Source of the DNA: Rhodanobacter lindaniclasticus
GTDB lineage: Bacteria > Pseudomonadota > Gammaproteobacteria > Xanthomonadales > Rhodanobacteraceae
Direction: 5' to 3'
DNA: 64,000 nucleotides
Assembly (NCBI RefSeq): GCF_004799035.1
Contig: NZ_MWIO01000032.1
Location: 55,939 to 119,938 of the forward strand
This document shows, piece by piece, positions 1 to 11,177 of the stretch (its first letter is position 1; the number at the start of each line of letters is the position of its first letter). A program made the position numbers and the translations under genes. Under the pieces are notes generated by a model. The model ran no database searches, was not told where the DNA came from, and saw nothing but the letters and a program-made list of their open reading frames with translations.

Positions 1-717
1 GGCGAGGTCACCGTGGTGGCGCCGGATCGCGACCGCTCCGGGGCGAGCAATTCGCTGACGCTGGACGCACCGATCCGCGTGCTGCCGATGGGCAATGGCT
101 ACTACCGCGTGGCGGGCACGCCCACCGACTGCGTGCACCTGGCGCTGGCCGGCCTGCTCGACGACGAACCCGACATGGTGGTGTCCGGCATCAACAACTC
201 GGCCAACCTGGGCGACGACGTGATCTATTCGGGCACGGTCTCGGCGGCGATGGAAGGGCGTTTCCTGGGGCTGCCGGCGATCGCCGTGTCGCTGGTCAGC
301 CATGACCACAAGGGCGTGCATTACGACTCGGCGGCAAAAGCCGTGCTGCTGCTGATGCAGAGGCTGCTGGTCGATCCGCTGCCGGCCGACACCATCCTCA
401 ATGTCAACGTGCCCGATCGGCCGTGGGCGGAAATCGAGGGCTTCGAGGTCACCCGCCTCGGTCGTCGCCATCGCGCCGCGCCGTGCATCGCACAGACCGA
501 TCCGCGCGGACGGCCGATGTGGTGGATCGGCCCGGCCGGTGAGGTGGACGATGCCGGCCCCGGCACCGATTTCAACGCGGTACATCGCGGCTTCGTCTCG
601 GTCACGCCGATCCACGTCGACCTGACCCGGTTCCAGGCACTGGACAAGGTCAGCAGCTGGATGAAGACGCTGAGCGACGGCATGACCGGTCGCCGCAGCA
701 AGGGCGAGGCGGCCTGA
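1..717 (+). CDS. surE: SurE 5'/3'-nucleotidase (5' end outside window)
   Basis: SurE removes phosphate from nucleoside monophosphates as a metal-dependent survival phosphatase. The frame is open from base 1, so the N-terminal metal-binding NDDG segment lies outside the window. Visible are the family blocks [26 protein letters not shown] and [26 protein letters not shown], the last quoted here only as a landmark region at about 160-260, which holds the Asn metal ligand. The C terminus is complete and ends with TGA at 715-717. pcm follows 3 bp later; surE and pcm are linked in many proteobacteria as damage-repair genes of stationary phase. Confidence 0.95.
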   Translation, partial: GEVTVVAPDRDRSGASNSLTLDAPIRVLPMGNGYYRVAGTPTDCVHLALAGLLDDEPDMVVSGINNSANLGDDVIYSGTVSAAMEGRFLGLPAIAVSLVSHDHKGVHYDSAAKAVLLLMQRLLVDPLPADTILNVNVPDRPWAEIEGFEVTRLGRRHRAAPCIAQTDPRGRPMWWIGPAGEVDDAGPGTDFNAVHRGFVSVTPIHVDLTRFQALDKVSSWMKTLSDGMTGRRSKGEAA

Positions 718-720
718 CCG

Positions 721-1416
721 ATGACCACCTACCCGTTGCCGGCAGCCCAGCTCAAGGGCGAGGGAGTGACCTCGCAGCGTGCCCGTAACCGGCTCGTCGC
801 GACCTTGCAGGACGCGGGCATCCGCGACCCGCGCGTGATCGAGGTGATCCGCACCGTGCCGCGCCATCATTTCATCGACCAGGCATTGCAGTTGCATGCC
901 TACGAAAACGACGCGCTGCCGATCGGCCACGGCCAGACCATCTCGCAGCCATGGGTGGTGGCGCGCATGACCGAGGCCCTGCTGGAGCATTTCGAAGGCC
1001 AGAAAGACATGCCGCGCAAGGTGCTGGAGATCGGCACCGGCTCGGGTTACCAGGCGGCGGTGCTGTCGGCGCTGGTGGGCGAGGTGTATACGGTCGAGCG
1101 CATCGAGGCGCTGCTGCGCCAGGCCCGGCGCCGCTTCCGCCAGCTCGGCCTGACCAACCTGCGCTCGCGCTATGACGATGGCAAGCTGGGCTGGCCGGAC
1201 GAGGCACCGTTCGACGCGATCATCCTCACCGCCGCGGGCGACACCATTCCGAACCGCATCCTCGAACAGCTCAACCCCACCGGCGTGCTGGTGGCGCCGG
1301 TCGGCTCGCCCAGCCGGCAGAACCTGATCCGCATGCGCGGTGACGGCAAGGGCGATTTCGCGCTGGAGGAACTGGGTGCGGTGAGTTTCGTGCCGCTGCT
1401 GGGTGGCATCGGCTGA
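721..1416 (+). CDS. pcm: Protein-L-isoaspartate O-methyltransferase
   Basis: This cytosolic enzyme methylates isoaspartyl residues with S-adenosylmethionine and so starts repair of aged proteins. The 231-residue product has the family signature around GHGQTISQPW (residues about 63-72), the SAM-binding motif LEIGTGSGYQ (about 100-110) and the AfDAIILTAA block near 170. The length is normal for the Pcm family. The ATG is 3 bp after surE. The TGA overlaps the ATG of the next gene (TGATG at 1414-1418), so surE, pcm and the yqaA-like gene probably form one operon with nlpD. Confidence 0.95.
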   Translation: MTTYPLPAAQLKGEGVTSQRARNRLVATLQDAGIRDPRVIEVIRTVPRHHFIDQALQLHAYENDALPIGHGQTISQPWVVARMTEALLEHFEGQKDMPRKVLEIGTGSGYQAAVLSALVGEVYTVERIEALLRQARRRFRQLGLTNLRSRYDDGKLGWPDEAPFDAIILTAAGDTIPNRILEQLNPTGVLVAPVGSPSRQNLIRMRGDGKGDFALEELGAVSFVPLLGGIG

Positions 1417-2021
1417 TGCGCCTGTTCGAACCGCTTTACGCCCGCGCACTGGTCTGGGCTCGCGCGCCGCGCGCGTTGTATTACCTGTGCGCGCTGAGCT
1501 TCTTCGAGGCGTTCATCTTTCCGATCATGCCGGAAGTGATGCTGGCGCCGATGATGCTCGGCAAGCGGCTCAAGGCGTTCTTCTACGCCAACATGTCGCT
1601 GCTGTTCTCCCTGCTTGGCTCGGTGGTGGGCTACGCGCTGGGCCACTGGGCCTACGAGTCGGTGAAGCCGCTGCTCAGCCTGCACATGCAGGAGGTCATC
1701 ACCACGTGGGTAGGCAACCTGCGCACGGACATGAACGAGCATTGGCTGACCATGTTGGGCGCGTTGATGCTGGCCGCGCTGCAGCCGGTGATCCCGATGA
1801 AGTTCGTGACCTGGGCGGCCGGCATCGTGGGCGTGCCGATCCTGCCGTTCCTGGCTTGCATGGCGGTCGGCCGCGGCAAGCGCGTTTGGCTGCTGGCGTT
1901 GTTGATCCGCCTGTTCGGCGAACGCGCCGAACGCACGCTGCACAGGAACATCGAGTGGATCGGCCGGGGTGCGCTGGTGCTGCTGGCCGTGCTGCTGGCG
2001 TGGTGGCTGTGGCCACGCTGA
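1416..2021 (+). CDS. YqaA/DedA-family (SNARE-associated) membrane protein
   Basis: A 201-residue inner-membrane protein of the YqaA branch of the DedA (VTT/SNARE-associated) superfamily, whose members are linked to lipid-carrier flipping and membrane homeostasis. The sequence shows hydrophobic segments near residues 20-40, 60-80, 110-150 and 180-200, and a re-entrant loop-like motif FPIMPEVMLAPM at about 32-43. The start codon overlaps the pcm stop codon. The same gene sits between pcm and nlpD in other Xanthomonadales, which supports the assignment. The transported substrate cannot be told from sequence. Confidence 0.85.
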   Translation: MRLFEPLYARALVWARAPRALYYLCALSFFEAFIFPIMPEVMLAPMMLGKRLKAFFYANMSLLFSLLGSVVGYALGHWAYESVKPLLSLHMQEVITTWVGNLRTDMNEHWLTMLGALMLAALQPVIPMKFVTWAAGIVGVPILPFLACMAVGRGKRVWLLALLIRLFGERAERTLHRNIEWIGRGALVLLAVLLAWWLWPR

Positions 2022-2074
2022 TTCGCGGCGCGGCGCGCATGAAAATGGCGGCGCGCCTCGGTATGCTGGACCGC

Positions 2075-3025
2075 ATGGATCATTCAGTTCGTTTTCTGTG
2101 CCTGGTCATGATGGCGGCGTTGCTGGTCGGCTGCGGCACCATGCGCAGCTCGGTCGTGATCGAACCCGCTGCGGGCAGCTACTCGTCGACCACTGCGGTG
2201 CCGTCCTCGCGCGCGGCGCGCACGCCGATTCCCGGCGGCAGCTACGTGGTGGAGAAGGGCGATACGCTTTATTCCATCGCCTTCCGCAAGGGTGTGGATT
2301 TCCGCGATCTTGCCCAGTGGAACGCCATCGCGGCGCCGTACACGATCTGGCCGGGGCAGCGCCTGACGTTGTCGCCGCCGGCGACGACGACATCGGCGGT
2401 GGCGCGTACGCCGAGCACTGCCGCCGGTTCCCCCCGGGCGTCCGGCGTGGCCGCCACGGCTCCGGTATTCGAGCCGGTCACCGAAGCCTCGCCGGCTGCG
2501 GCGGCAACACGTCCCGCCATTCCTTCCGCCGCACCCGTGGCGCATGCGCCGGCGGCAGACACGGTGCCGGTGGCCGGCGTTTCCGTCACGCCGCCAGCGA
2601 AGGCGCCACCGGTCGCCAAACCGGTGGCCGCAGGCCCGGCGCGTGACGTCGGCGGGGTGAGTTGGCGCTGGCCGGTGGAAGGCGGGTCGGTGGTCGGCCG
2701 CTTCAACAGCAGCGATGCAATTCCCGGCATCGAGATCGCCGGCGATTCAGGCGATCCCGTGCGTGCCGCCGCCAACGGCGTGGTGGTCTACAGCGGCAAC
2801 GGCCTGGTTGGCTATGGCGAACTGGTCATCATCAAGCACAGCGACAGTTTCCTGTCGGCCTACGGGCACAACCGCAAGCGCCTGGTGAAGGAAGGCCAGC
2901 AGGTGACGGCGGGGCAGCAGATCGCCGAGATGGGTTCCACCGGCACGACCCGCAACGAGCTGGAATTCCAGATCCGCAAGAACGGCAATCCGGTGGACCC
3001 GCTGAGTTACCTGCCGCCACGCTGA
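2075..3025 (+). CDS. nlpD: NlpD-type lipoprotein, LysM plus degenerate M23 (LytM) domain
   Basis: An outer-membrane lipoprotein expected to activate a periplasmic AmiC-type amidase at division. From ATG 2075 there is a short signal peptide ending in the lipobox LVGC (Cys at residue 20). A LysM domain follows (YVVEKGDTLYSIAF, about 61-105), then an Ala/Pro/Thr-rich linker and a C-terminal LytM domain. The zinc ligands of active M23 peptidases are missing: GIEIAG and ELEFQIR stand where active enzymes have His residues, as in E. coli NlpD, so it is an activator rather than a hydrolase. In-frame ATGs at 2039 and 2063 are possible alternative starts. None has a clear ribosome binding site. Confidence 0.88.
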   Translation: MDHSVRFLCLVMMAALLVGCGTMRSSVVIEPAAGSYSSTTAVPSSRAARTPIPGGSYVVEKGDTLYSIAFRKGVDFRDLAQWNAIAAPYTIWPGQRLTLSPPATTTSAVARTPSTAAGSPRASGVAATAPVFEPVTEASPAAAATRPAIPSAAPVAHAPAADTVPVAGVSVTPPAKAPPVAKPVAAGPARDVGGVSWRWPVEGGSVVGRFNSSDAIPGIEIAGDSGDPVRAAANGVVVYSGNGLVGYGELVIIKHSDSFLSAYGHNRKRLVKEGQQVTAGQQIAEMGSTGTTRNELEFQIRKNGNPVDPLSYLPPR

Positions 3026-3050
3026 TTGCGGCGGTGCGGAATGTGCTCGA

Positions 3051-3428
3051 TCAGGCGGGCGGCAGGATGAAGCCGGCCACGACCTGCCGATCCTCGCCGG
3101 CCAGCAGGTTGTAGGTACGGGCGGCGGCCGCGTTGTCCATCACCTCGATGCCGATGCCCTTGCGCAGGAAGCCGGCCATGAATGCCGCGGTCGGGAACAC
3201 CTGGCGCTCGCCGGTGCCCACGATCACCACCTCGGGCTTCAGTGCCAGCAGCGCCGGGACGTCGTCGACGCCCAGGTTGCTCGCGGCCGCCACCGGCCAT
3301 GCTTCGGTGACGCCGGCGGGGGTGAGCAGGAAGCTGTGTTCGACGACCCGGTCGAGCAGGGTGACGCTGCGTGCGTCAACCCGACGCACCAGCAGATAGC
3401 CCTCGGCCTGGTCCAGTGACAGGTCCAT
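3051..3428 (-). CDS. Mth938-like (DUF498) domain protein
   Basis: A 125-residue protein that is a single Mth938-like/DUF498 domain. Recognisable family features are the PEVVIVGTG strand-loop near residue 65 and the following pattern of helix and hydrophobic strands around GIGIEVMDNAAAARTYNLL. Bacterial members lack an assigned reaction; eukaryotic relatives are NDUFAF3-type respiratory complex I assembly factors. Its ATG overlaps the TGA of the upstream yhbY gene (TGATG on the minus strand at about 3426-3430), so the two are cotranscribed. Function is not known. Confidence 0.8.
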   Translation of the reverse strand: MDLSLDQAEGYLLVRRVDARSVTLLDRVVEHSFLLTPAGVTEAWPVAAASNLGVDDVPALLALKPEVVIVGTGERQVFPTAAFMAGFLRKGIGIEVMDNAAAARTYNLLAGEDRQVVAGFILPPA

Positions 3429-3724
3429 CAGCGGGGCAGCGCAATCCGTGGTTCGTCGGCATTGCGCCGGAACAGCACCACGATATGGCCAATCTGGTGG
3501 ATGGTTTCGGCGCCGGTACCGCCGGTGAGCACGTCGATCTGCGCCTGCCGCTCCTGCTTGTCGCCGCCGGAGAGCTTCACCTTCACCAGTTCGTGGATGT
3601 CCAGGGCCTGGCCCAGTTCCTTCACGACGGCCTCGGTGGCGCCCTTGTTGCCCAGCAGCACGACGGGTTTCACGTCATGGGCGAGGCCGCGCAGGTAGCG
3701 GATCTGCGAGGGGGTAAGCGGCAT
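3428..3724 (-). CDS. yhbY: YhbY-type CRM-domain RNA-binding protein
   Basis: A 98-residue CRS1-YhbY (CRM) domain protein, normal length for the family, which binds pre-50S ribosomal particles. The GxxG-type RNA-binding loop is VLLGNKG, and the pattern PSQIRYLRGLAHDVKPVV and HELVKVKL matches E. coli YhbY closely. I chose the internal ATG at 3724 because the match to YhbY begins there; an 11-residue upstream extension is open but not conserved. It lies back-to-back with rlmE, another ribosome-maturation gene, 79 bp apart, the same arrangement as in E. coli. Confidence 0.92.
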   Translation of the reverse strand: MPLTPSQIRYLRGLAHDVKPVVLLGNKGATEAVVKELGQALDIHELVKVKLSGGDKQERQAQIDVLTGGTGAETIHQIGHIVVLFRRNADEPRIALPR

Positions 3725-3803
3725 GGGCGGGCCAGGTTCACGATCGAGGGACTGCACAGGGTATCATGCAACGGCCCTTTCCCGATCAGATATTCCCTTA
3801 GAC

Positions 3804-4449
3804 ATGGCCCGCAGCAAGAGCAGCGCAGTCTGGCTGCGTGAACATTTCAACGACGAATACGTCAAGAAGGCACAGGCCGAAGGGCTGCGTTCACGCGCGG
3901 TCTACAAGCTGGAGGAGCTGATCGAGCGCGACAAGCTGCTGAAGCCGGGCATCAACGTGGTGGATCTGGGCGCGGCGCCGGGCAGCTGGTCGCAGCTGGT
4001 GCGCAACCGGCTGGGCGACAGCGGCAAGGTGTTCGCGCTGGACATCCTGCCGATGCAGAGCATCGCCGGGGTGGATTTCCTGCAGGGCGATTTCCGCGAG
4101 GAAGCGGTGCTGCGCCAGCTGGAGGCCCGCCTGGAGGGGCACCGGCTGGATCTTGTACTGTGCGATATAGCCCCCAACATGAGTGGTGTGGCGCTTGCCG
4201 ACCAGATTCGGGCGATGGCACTGGCGGAGTTGGCGCTGGATTTCAGCAGGCAGTGGCTCAAGCCGGGCGGCTCGTTCCTGGTCAAGCTGTTCCAGGGAGT
4301 CGGTTTTGACGATTACTTGCGTTGCTTGCGCGCGGACTTCAGTCGCGTGACGATGCGTAAACCCAAGGCCTCGCGCGCGCGTTCGCGTGAGGTGTATGCA
4401 CTGGCGACCGGGCGCAAACCCGCTGCGATGCCACTGGCGAGTACTGTTC

Positions 4450-4457
<8 letters not shown>
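3804..4457 (+). CDS. rlmE: 23S rRNA 2'-O-ribose U2552 methyltransferase
   Basis: RlmE (FtsJ/RrmJ) methylates U2552 in the A-loop of 23S rRNA late in 50S assembly. The 217-residue product starts at ATG 3804, where similarity to RrmJ begins ([13 protein letters not shown]). It has the SAM motif [13 protein letters not shown] (about 50-62), the catalytic KDKE-type residues (Lys near residue 34, Asp in CDIAPNMSG, Lys in [12 protein letters not shown]) and an Arg/Lys-rich tail. A possible -10 TATCAT lies at 3762-3767 without a good -35. The last 8 bp overlap ftsH, as expected for the conserved rlmE-ftsH pair. Confidence 0.96.
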
Positions 4458-6408
<1,951 letters not shown>

Positions 6409-6515
6409 CGGGAAACCGCGGGCAGGGTGCGAACTCCTGCCTGCGGCCTTCTGCAAACGACCACGACGAGTGGTGGCGTCCCCCAATTGGAGATGAAGAA
6501 ATTTCGCGAAAAGGG

Positions 6516-6544
6516 TTGACGCATGCGCGCGGAGTCTGAATAAT
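6516..6544 (+). promoter_or_regulatory. Sigma-70 promoter of the five-tRNA operon
   Basis: TTGACG at 6516-6521, a 17 bp spacer and AATAAT at 6539-6544 give a near-consensus housekeeping promoter about 65 bp upstream of tRNA-Arg(ACG). No GC-rich discriminator typical of stringent control is obvious right after the -10. Confidence 0.7.
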
Positions 6545-6612
6545 TCCGCTTCTTGCTTCAGCGCCTCGATGCCAAGGCATCGCTGCACTGGACGACAAAG
6601 TTTTTTTTCAGT

Positions 6613-6689
6613 GCGCCCGTAGCTCAGTTGGATAGAGTACCTGGCTACGAACTAGGTGGTCGGGAGTTCGAATCTCTCCGGGCGCACCA
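6613..6689 (+). tRNA. tRNA-Arg (anticodon ACG)
   Basis: Cloverleaf folds from GCGCCCG/CGGGCGC acceptor arms, with encoded CCA at 6687-6689. The anticodon stem CCTGG/CTAGG encloses loop CTACGAA, so the anticodon is ACG, which is read as ICG after deamination. First gene of a five-tRNA run. Confidence 0.97.
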
Positions 6690-6865
6690 TTTTTATTCGG
6701 TGAAGCGGGGTGCTTGCACCCCGTTTCGTTTTCATCGCGACATGGCTTCGCGGCGATGGAAACGACAGTTTCAAGTGGATGGTGCGGCTTGTACGGATTG
6801 ACTGGGCCAGGCGTCACCCGTAACATTTCAAGGCTTCGATGGTGCGTGTATCGAGGGCTCGAAAC

Positions 6866-6942
6866 CGGGGTATAGCTCAGTCTGGTAGAGCGTTGCGTTT
6901 GGGACGCAAAAGTCGGGGGTTCGAATCCCTCTACCCCGACCA
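6866..6942 (+). tRNA. tRNA-Pro (anticodon TGG)
   Basis: Acceptor arms CGGGGTA/TACCCCG, encoded CCA, and anticodon stem TTGCG/CGCAA enclosing loop TTTGGGA give anticodon TGG, the wobble tRNA for CCN proline codons. Second gene of the run, 176 bp after tRNA-Arg(ACG). Confidence 0.97.
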
Positions 6943-6967
6943 GCAACATGTTCTACTGGTGATGACT

Positions 6968-7044
6968 GCGCTTGTAGCTCAACCGGATAGAGCATCGGCC
7001 TTCTAAGCCGAGGGTTGCAGGTTCGAATCCTGTCGGGCGCACCA
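6968..7044 (+). tRNA. tRNA-Arg (anticodon TCT)
   Basis: Acceptor arms GCGCTTG/CGGGCGC (with G-T pairs), encoded CCA at 7042-7044, and anticodon loop CTTCTAA give anticodon TCT for AGA/AGG codons, which are rare in a GC-rich genome. Starts 25 bp after tRNA-Pro. Confidence 0.96.
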
Positions 7045-7057
7045 GTATCAAACGATG

Positions 7058-7134
7058 GTGGATGTAGCTCAGCTGGTTAGAGTCCCGGATTGTGATTCCG
7101 GTTGTCGTGGGTTCGAATCCCATCATCCACCCCA
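7058..7134 (+). tRNA. tRNA-His (anticodon GTG)
   Basis: Acceptor arms GTGGATG/CATCCAC; the base before the 5' end (G7057) can pair with discriminator C7131, the genome-encoded G-1:C73 pair that identifies tRNA-His. Anticodon loop TTGTGAT gives GTG. CCA is encoded at 7132-7134. Confidence 0.97.
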
Positions 7135-7169
7135 GTTCCACCCCGGAGTTCCGGGTTGACCCAGTCTCT

Positions 7170-7245
<76 letters not shown>

Positions 7246-7250
7246 CTAAC

Positions 7251-7287
7251 GACAGGCGCCCGGCAAACCGGGCGCCTGTCTGCTTTT
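7251..7287 (+). terminator. Intrinsic terminator of the five-tRNA operon
   Basis: A perfect 13 bp stem (7251-7263 with 7268-7280) with a 4-base loop is followed by TGCTTTT. It directly follows tRNA-Lys and separates this operon from the tRNA-Leu/tig unit. Confidence 0.85.
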
Positions 7288-7315
7288 GGACGGTCGCGAT
7301 CGTTCATGCTCCGGC

Positions 7316-7345
7316 TTGTGCTGCAAGGCCGCGCAACCGTAAAAT
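7316..7345 (+). promoter_or_regulatory. Probable sigma-70 promoter for tRNA-Leu and tig
   Basis: TTGTGC at 7316-7321, an 18 bp spacer and TAAAAT at 7340-7345 form a plausible housekeeping promoter after the preceding terminator and about 130 bp upstream of tRNA-Leu. The -35 differs from consensus at two positions, so this is tentative. Confidence 0.45.
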
Positions 7346-7473
7346 GATCTGATTTCGTACAAGGGAATCCTCGACTTGGGCGAGCGTGCCGCAGGGTTCC
7401 CGCGGCGGTGAGCGGCGACGGCTGACGGTCGTCCGGCGCCGTGACCGGACCCGTGGTCAATGGCGGCGGCATC

Positions 7474-7558
7474 GCGAAAGTGGCGGAATTGGTAGACGCA
7501 CTGGATTTAGGTTCCAGCGGGTAACCCCGTGGGGGTTCGAGTCCCCCCTTTCGCACCA
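7474..7558 (+). tRNA. tRNA-Leu (anticodon TAG)
   Basis: A class II tRNA of 85 nt with acceptor arms GCGAAAG/CTTTCGC, a long variable arm, encoded CCA, and anticodon loop TTTAGGT giving TAG. It lies 84 bp upstream of the trigger factor start, an arrangement common in gammaproteobacteria. Confidence 0.97.
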
Positions 7559-7642
7559 TGGTCCATTCGGTTTTGCAGGCGGGGCATCCCGCCATGGCGC
7601 CTGTGGCAGGCCACAACACAAAGAGTAGTACCAGGAGACGTC

Positions 7643-8935
7643 ATGCAGGTTTCGGTTGAGAATGTCGGTTCGCTGGAGCGCAAGCTCACGGTGAAGTTTC
7701 CCGCGGAGCGGTTCGAGACGCAGGTCAGCGCGCGGATTGCGGAAATGGGCCGCACGGTTCGTTTGAAGGGCTTCCGTCCCGGCAAGGTGCCGGTGACGGT
7801 GATCAAGCAGCGCTTCGGTGAGCAGGTGCGGGGCGAGGTGCTTTCCGACCTGATCGGCAGCACCCTGCGCGAAGCGGTGGAGCAGGAGAAGCTGCAGCCG
7901 ATCGCGAACCCGGCGATCAACACCACCGGCCGTCCCGAGAATGGCGAGATCGCCTACACCGCGACCTTCGAGATCATGCCGGAGTTTCCCGAGATCGACG
8001 TCTCCGCACTGGAAGTGCATCGTGCCGTCGCGGAAGTCACCGACGCCGACATCGACCGGATGCTGGAAACCCTGCGTCTGCAGCGGCGCAGCTTCGAGGA
8101 GGTCGAGCGCACCTCGGCTGCCGACGATTTCGTGATGTTCGAGTACGCTGCCACGGCAGGCGATTACCGCTTCCCCGCCGAGGGGCTGGAGCGTGCCGGC
8201 AGCGTGCTGGGCTCGGGCACCCTGTTTGCAGCGCTGGACGAGGCGCTCACCGGGCGCGTGGCCGGCGACGAGTTCGAGGCGGCGATCGAGTTCCCCGCCG
8301 ACTTTCGCAACGACCAGCTTGCCGGCAAGGGCGCCCAGGTCAATTTCCACATCATCAAGGTGCAGGAGCCGAAGCTGCCGGAAGTCGACGGTGACTTCGC
8401 CAAGCTGTTCGGCATCGAGGATGGCGACCTGGAGACCTTCCGCAAGGAGGTCCGCGCCAATCTGGAGCGCGAACTCAAGGCGGCGCTGATGGCCCGCCTG
8501 AAGTCGGAAGTGGCCAGCAAGCTGGCCGAGACGCACGGCGATCTGGACGTGCCGAAGATGCTGGTGCAGTCCGAGGCACGTACCTTGGCCGCGGGCAACG
8601 TGCCCGAAGGCCAGCAGCCGCCGCAGCAGTTGATCGAGGCCGCCTTGCCGATCGCCCGCAAGCGGGTGATTGCCGGCCTGCTGATGGGTGAAATTGCCCG
8701 CAAGCAGGGGCTCAAGATCGACCGCAAGCGGGTTGCCGAGCAGTTGGCTGCGATTGCCTCGACCTACGAGGAACCGGAGAAGGTCATTGAACTCTACAAT
8801 GGCGACCCCCAGTTGATGTCCGGGCTGCAGAATCGCGTGATGGAAGACCAGGTGGCCGAGTGGGTGGCCGAGCACGCCACCACCACCAGGCAGGAACTGA
8901 GTTTCGACGACGTGATGCGCCCAGCCAACGCCTGA
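7643..8935 (+). CDS. tig: Trigger factor, ribosome-bound chaperone and peptidyl-prolyl isomerase
   Basis: Trigger factor binds ribosomal protein L23 at the exit tunnel and shields nascent chains. The 430-residue product has the ribosome-docking signature GFRPGKVP at about residues 44-51, a central FKBP-like isomerase domain (about 150-250) and the helical C-terminal chaperone arms. ATG 7643 is preceded by CAGGAG (7632-7637) and matches the family N terminus [14 protein letters not shown]. clpP follows after 35 bp, giving the classic tig-clpP-clpX-lon block in which nascent-chain folding and cytosolic proteolysis genes are clustered. Confidence 0.98.
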   Translation: MQVSVENVGSLERKLTVKFPAERFETQVSARIAEMGRTVRLKGFRPGKVPVTVIKQRFGEQVRGEVLSDLIGSTLREAVEQEKLQPIANPAINTTGRPENGEIAYTATFEIMPEFPEIDVSALEVHRAVAEVTDADIDRMLETLRLQRRSFEEVERTSAADDFVMFEYAATAGDYRFPAEGLERAGSVLGSGTLFAALDEALTGRVAGDEFEAAIEFPADFRNDQLAGKGAQVNFHIIKVQEPKLPEVDGDFAKLFGIEDGDLETFRKEVRANLERELKAALMARLKSEVASKLAETHGDLDVPKMLVQSEARTLAAGNVPEGQQPPQQLIEAALPIARKRVIAGLLMGEIARKQGLKIDRKRVAEQLAAIASTYEEPEKVIELYNGDPQLMSGLQNRVMEDQVAEWVAEHATTTRQELSFDDVMRPANA

Positions 8936-8970
8936 CCATTGCCAGGCCCGTCCAACCCCCAGTCGCGAGC

Positions 8971-9603
8971 ATGATGACCATGGATCCCATCAAGAATCTC
9001 AACCTGGTGCCGATGGTCGTCGAGCAGACCGCTCGCGGCGAGCGCTCCTATGACATCTACTCGCGCCTGTTGAAGGAGCGGGTGATTTTCCTGGTGGGTG
9101 AGGTCAACGACCAGGTGGCCAACCTGATCGTGGCGCAGATGCTGTTCCTGGAGTCGGAGAACCCGGACAAGGACATCAACTTCTACATCAACAGCCCCGG
9201 CGGCGCGGTTACCGCCGGGCTGGCGATCTACGACACGATGCAGTTCATCAAACCGGCGGTCAGCACCATGTGCATCGGCCAGGCTTGCAGCATGGGCTCG
9301 TTCCTGCTGATGGCGGGCGCCAAGGGCAAGCGCTTTGCCTTGCCGAACTCCCGCATCATGATCCACCAGCCTTCCGGCGGTGCGCAGGGCCAGGCCACGG
9401 ACATCGAGATCCAGGCGCGCGAGATCCTTTATATCCGCGAGCGCTTGAACAACCTCTACGTGGAGCATACCGGCCAGCCGCTGCAGAAGATCGAGGCGGA
9501 CATGGAACGCGACCGCTTCATGAACGCGCAGGATGCCAAGGCCTACGGACTGATCGACGAAGTGCTCGACAAGCGCGCCGTGGAATCCGTGAAATCCGCC
9601 TGA
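8971..9603 (+). CDS. clpP: ATP-dependent Clp protease proteolytic subunit
   Basis: ClpP forms the tetradecameric serine-protease chamber that works with ClpX. The product of 210 residues has the oxyanion motif SPGGAVTAG, nucleophile Ser in GQACSMGSF (residue 107 from ATG 8971), catalytic His in [10 protein letters not shown] (about residue 132) and Asp near residue 181. Three in-frame ATGs (8971, 8974, 8980) are possible starts and none has a strong ribosome binding site; the N terminus is normally processed autocatalytically, so the choice matters little. clpX begins 108 bp downstream, after a 7 bp stem-loop at about 9640-9657. Confidence 0.98.
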   Translation: MMTMDPIKNLNLVPMVVEQTARGERSYDIYSRLLKERVIFLVGEVNDQVANLIVAQMLFLESENPDKDINFYINSPGGAVTAGLAIYDTMQFIKPAVSTMCIGQACSMGSFLLMAGAKGKRFALPNSRIMIHQPSGGAQGQATDIEIQAREILYIRERLNNLYVEHTGQPLQKIEADMERDRFMNAQDAKAYGLIDEVLDKRAVESVKSA

Positions 9604-9711
9604 TTCGACGACTTTACCCGGTGTCCCGCGATGGGCTCTGCGTCTGCAGGCAGACGCGGGGCCCTGTGGTATTCTCGCGACGCACCCGGATTTACCAGCA
9701 GGATCGAGAGT

Positions 9712-11007
9712 ATGAGTGACGACCGGCAGGGGCGTTCCAGCGACAGCGGCAAGATTCTCTATTGCTCGTTCTGTGGCAAGAGCCAGCATGAAGTACGCAA
9801 GCTGATTGCGGGCCCGTCCGTGTTCATCTGCGACGAGTGCGTGGAGCTGTGCAACGACATCATCCGCGAGGAGCTGGAAGAGAAGGCCGCCGCCGGCCAT
9901 ACCCAGCTGCCCAAGCCGCGCGAGATCCGCGAATCGCTGGACCAGTACGTGGTCGGCCAGGCGCGCGCCAAGAAGGCCTTGGCGGTTGCCGTGTACAACC
10001 ACTACAAGCGGATGGAGTCGCGCCAGAAGAGCGACGACATCGAGCTGGGCAAATCCAACATCCTGTTGATCGGCCCGACCGGCTCGGGCAAGACGCTGCT
10101 GGCCGAAACGCTGGCGCGGCTGCTCAACGTGCCGTTCACGATCGCCGATGCCACCACGCTGACCGAAGCCGGTTACGTGGGCGAGGATGTCGAGAACATC
10201 ATCCAGAAGTTGCTGCAGAAGTGCGACTACGATGTCGAGAAGGCGCAGTCGGGCATCGTCTACATCGACGAGATCGACAAGATCTCGCGCAAGAGCGAGA
10301 ACCCGTCGATCACCCGCGACGTTTCCGGTGAAGGCGTGCAGCAGGCGCTGCTGAAGCTGATCGAGGGTACCCTCGCCTCGGTGCCGCCGCAGGGCGGGCG
10401 CAAGCATCCGCAGCAGGAGTTCCTGCAGGTCGACACCAAGAACATCCTGTTCATCTGTGGCGGTGCGTTCGCCGGCCTGGAAAAGGTCATCCAGCAGCGC
10501 TCCGAGAGCACCGGCATCGGCTTCGGTGCCGAGGTGCGCAGCAAGGAGCGCACGCAGAATCTGGGCAAGGTGCTGGCGGATGTGGAGCCGGCGGACCTGG
10601 TGCGCTTCGGCCTGATCCCCGAGTTCGTCGGGCGCCTGCCGGTCGTCGCGACACTGGACGAGCTGGACCAGGCTGCTCTGGTGAAAATCCTCACCGAGCC
10701 GAAGAACGCGGTCACCAAGCAGTTCAAGAAGCTGTTCGAGATGGAAGACGTGGAGCTGGAGTTCCGCCCCGAGGCGCTGGAGGCGATCGCGCAGAAGGCG
10801 CTCAAGCGCAAGACCGGCGCGCGCGGCCTGCGTACCATCCTGGAACAGGTGCTGCTGGACACGATGTACGAGCTGCCGTCGCTGGAGCACGTAAGCAAGG
10901 TGGTGGTCGACGATGCGGTGATCGAAGGGCAGGCCGAGCCATACCTGATCTATCGTGGCAATCTGCAGCAGCGCGTGGCGGGCGATGGCGGCGACGCCGC
11001 GGCCTGA
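9712..11007 (+). CDS. clpX: ATP-dependent Clp protease ATP-binding subunit ClpX
   Basis: AAA+ unfoldase that recognises substrates such as SsrA-tagged proteins and feeds ClpP. The 431-residue product has an N-terminal C4 zinc-binding domain (CSFC and CDEC pairs, about residues 18-45), Walker A GPTGSGKT, Walker B YIDEIDKI, sensor I and the ClpP-contacting IGF-type loop (GIGFGAEV region near 265). ATG 9712 begins MSDDRQG, the family start; an upstream open stretch is not conserved. A strong terminator at 11030 separates it from lon. Confidence 0.98.
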   Translation: MSDDRQGRSSDSGKILYCSFCGKSQHEVRKLIAGPSVFICDECVELCNDIIREELEEKAAAGHTQLPKPREIRESLDQYVVGQARAKKALAVAVYNHYKRMESRQKSDDIELGKSNILLIGPTGSGKTLLAETLARLLNVPFTIADATTLTEAGYVGEDVENIIQKLLQKCDYDVEKAQSGIVYIDEIDKISRKSENPSITRDVSGEGVQQALLKLIEGTLASVPPQGGRKHPQQEFLQVDTKNILFICGGAFAGLEKVIQQRSESTGIGFGAEVRSKERTQNLGKVLADVEPADLVRFGLIPEFVGRLPVVATLDELDQAALVKILTEPKNAVTKQFKKLFEMEDVELEFRPEALEAIAQKALKRKTGARGLRTILEQVLLDTMYELPSLEHVSKVVVDDAVIEGQAEPYLIYRGNLQQRVAGDGGDAAA

Positions 11008-11029
11008 TCGAATCCGCTGTACCCATTGC

Positions 11030-11066
11030 GCGGCCCCGGTGGTTCCACCGGGGCCGCGTTCGTTTT
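11030..11066 (+). terminator. Intrinsic terminator after clpX
   Basis: A perfect 13 bp GC-rich stem (11030-11042 with 11045-11057) is followed by GTTCGTTTT. The 2-base loop implies that the top pairs open. It lies 23 bp after the clpX stop, so lon needs its own promoter. Confidence 0.75.
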
Positions 11067-11082
11067 GCGGACCACCGCAAGC

Positions 11083-11110
11083 CTTGCACTGCCCGGGATC
11101 GCCTCCACTT
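11083..11110 (+). promoter_or_regulatory. Possible heat-shock (sigma-32-like) promoter of lon
   Basis: CTTGCAC at 11083-11089, a 13 bp spacer and CTCCACTT at 11103-11110 resemble the sigma-32 pattern CTTGAAA/CCCCATNT, with several mismatches. lon is a heat-shock gene in relatives. An alternative sigma-70 reading is TTGACG at 11109-11114 with a weak CAGTGT at 11132-11137. Confidence 0.35.
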
Positions 11111-11177
11111 GACGTGTTGAGAGGCCCGGTGCAGTGTCGGGACGAAACCCCAATTGAATTCGAGGAATCTCTTTTCC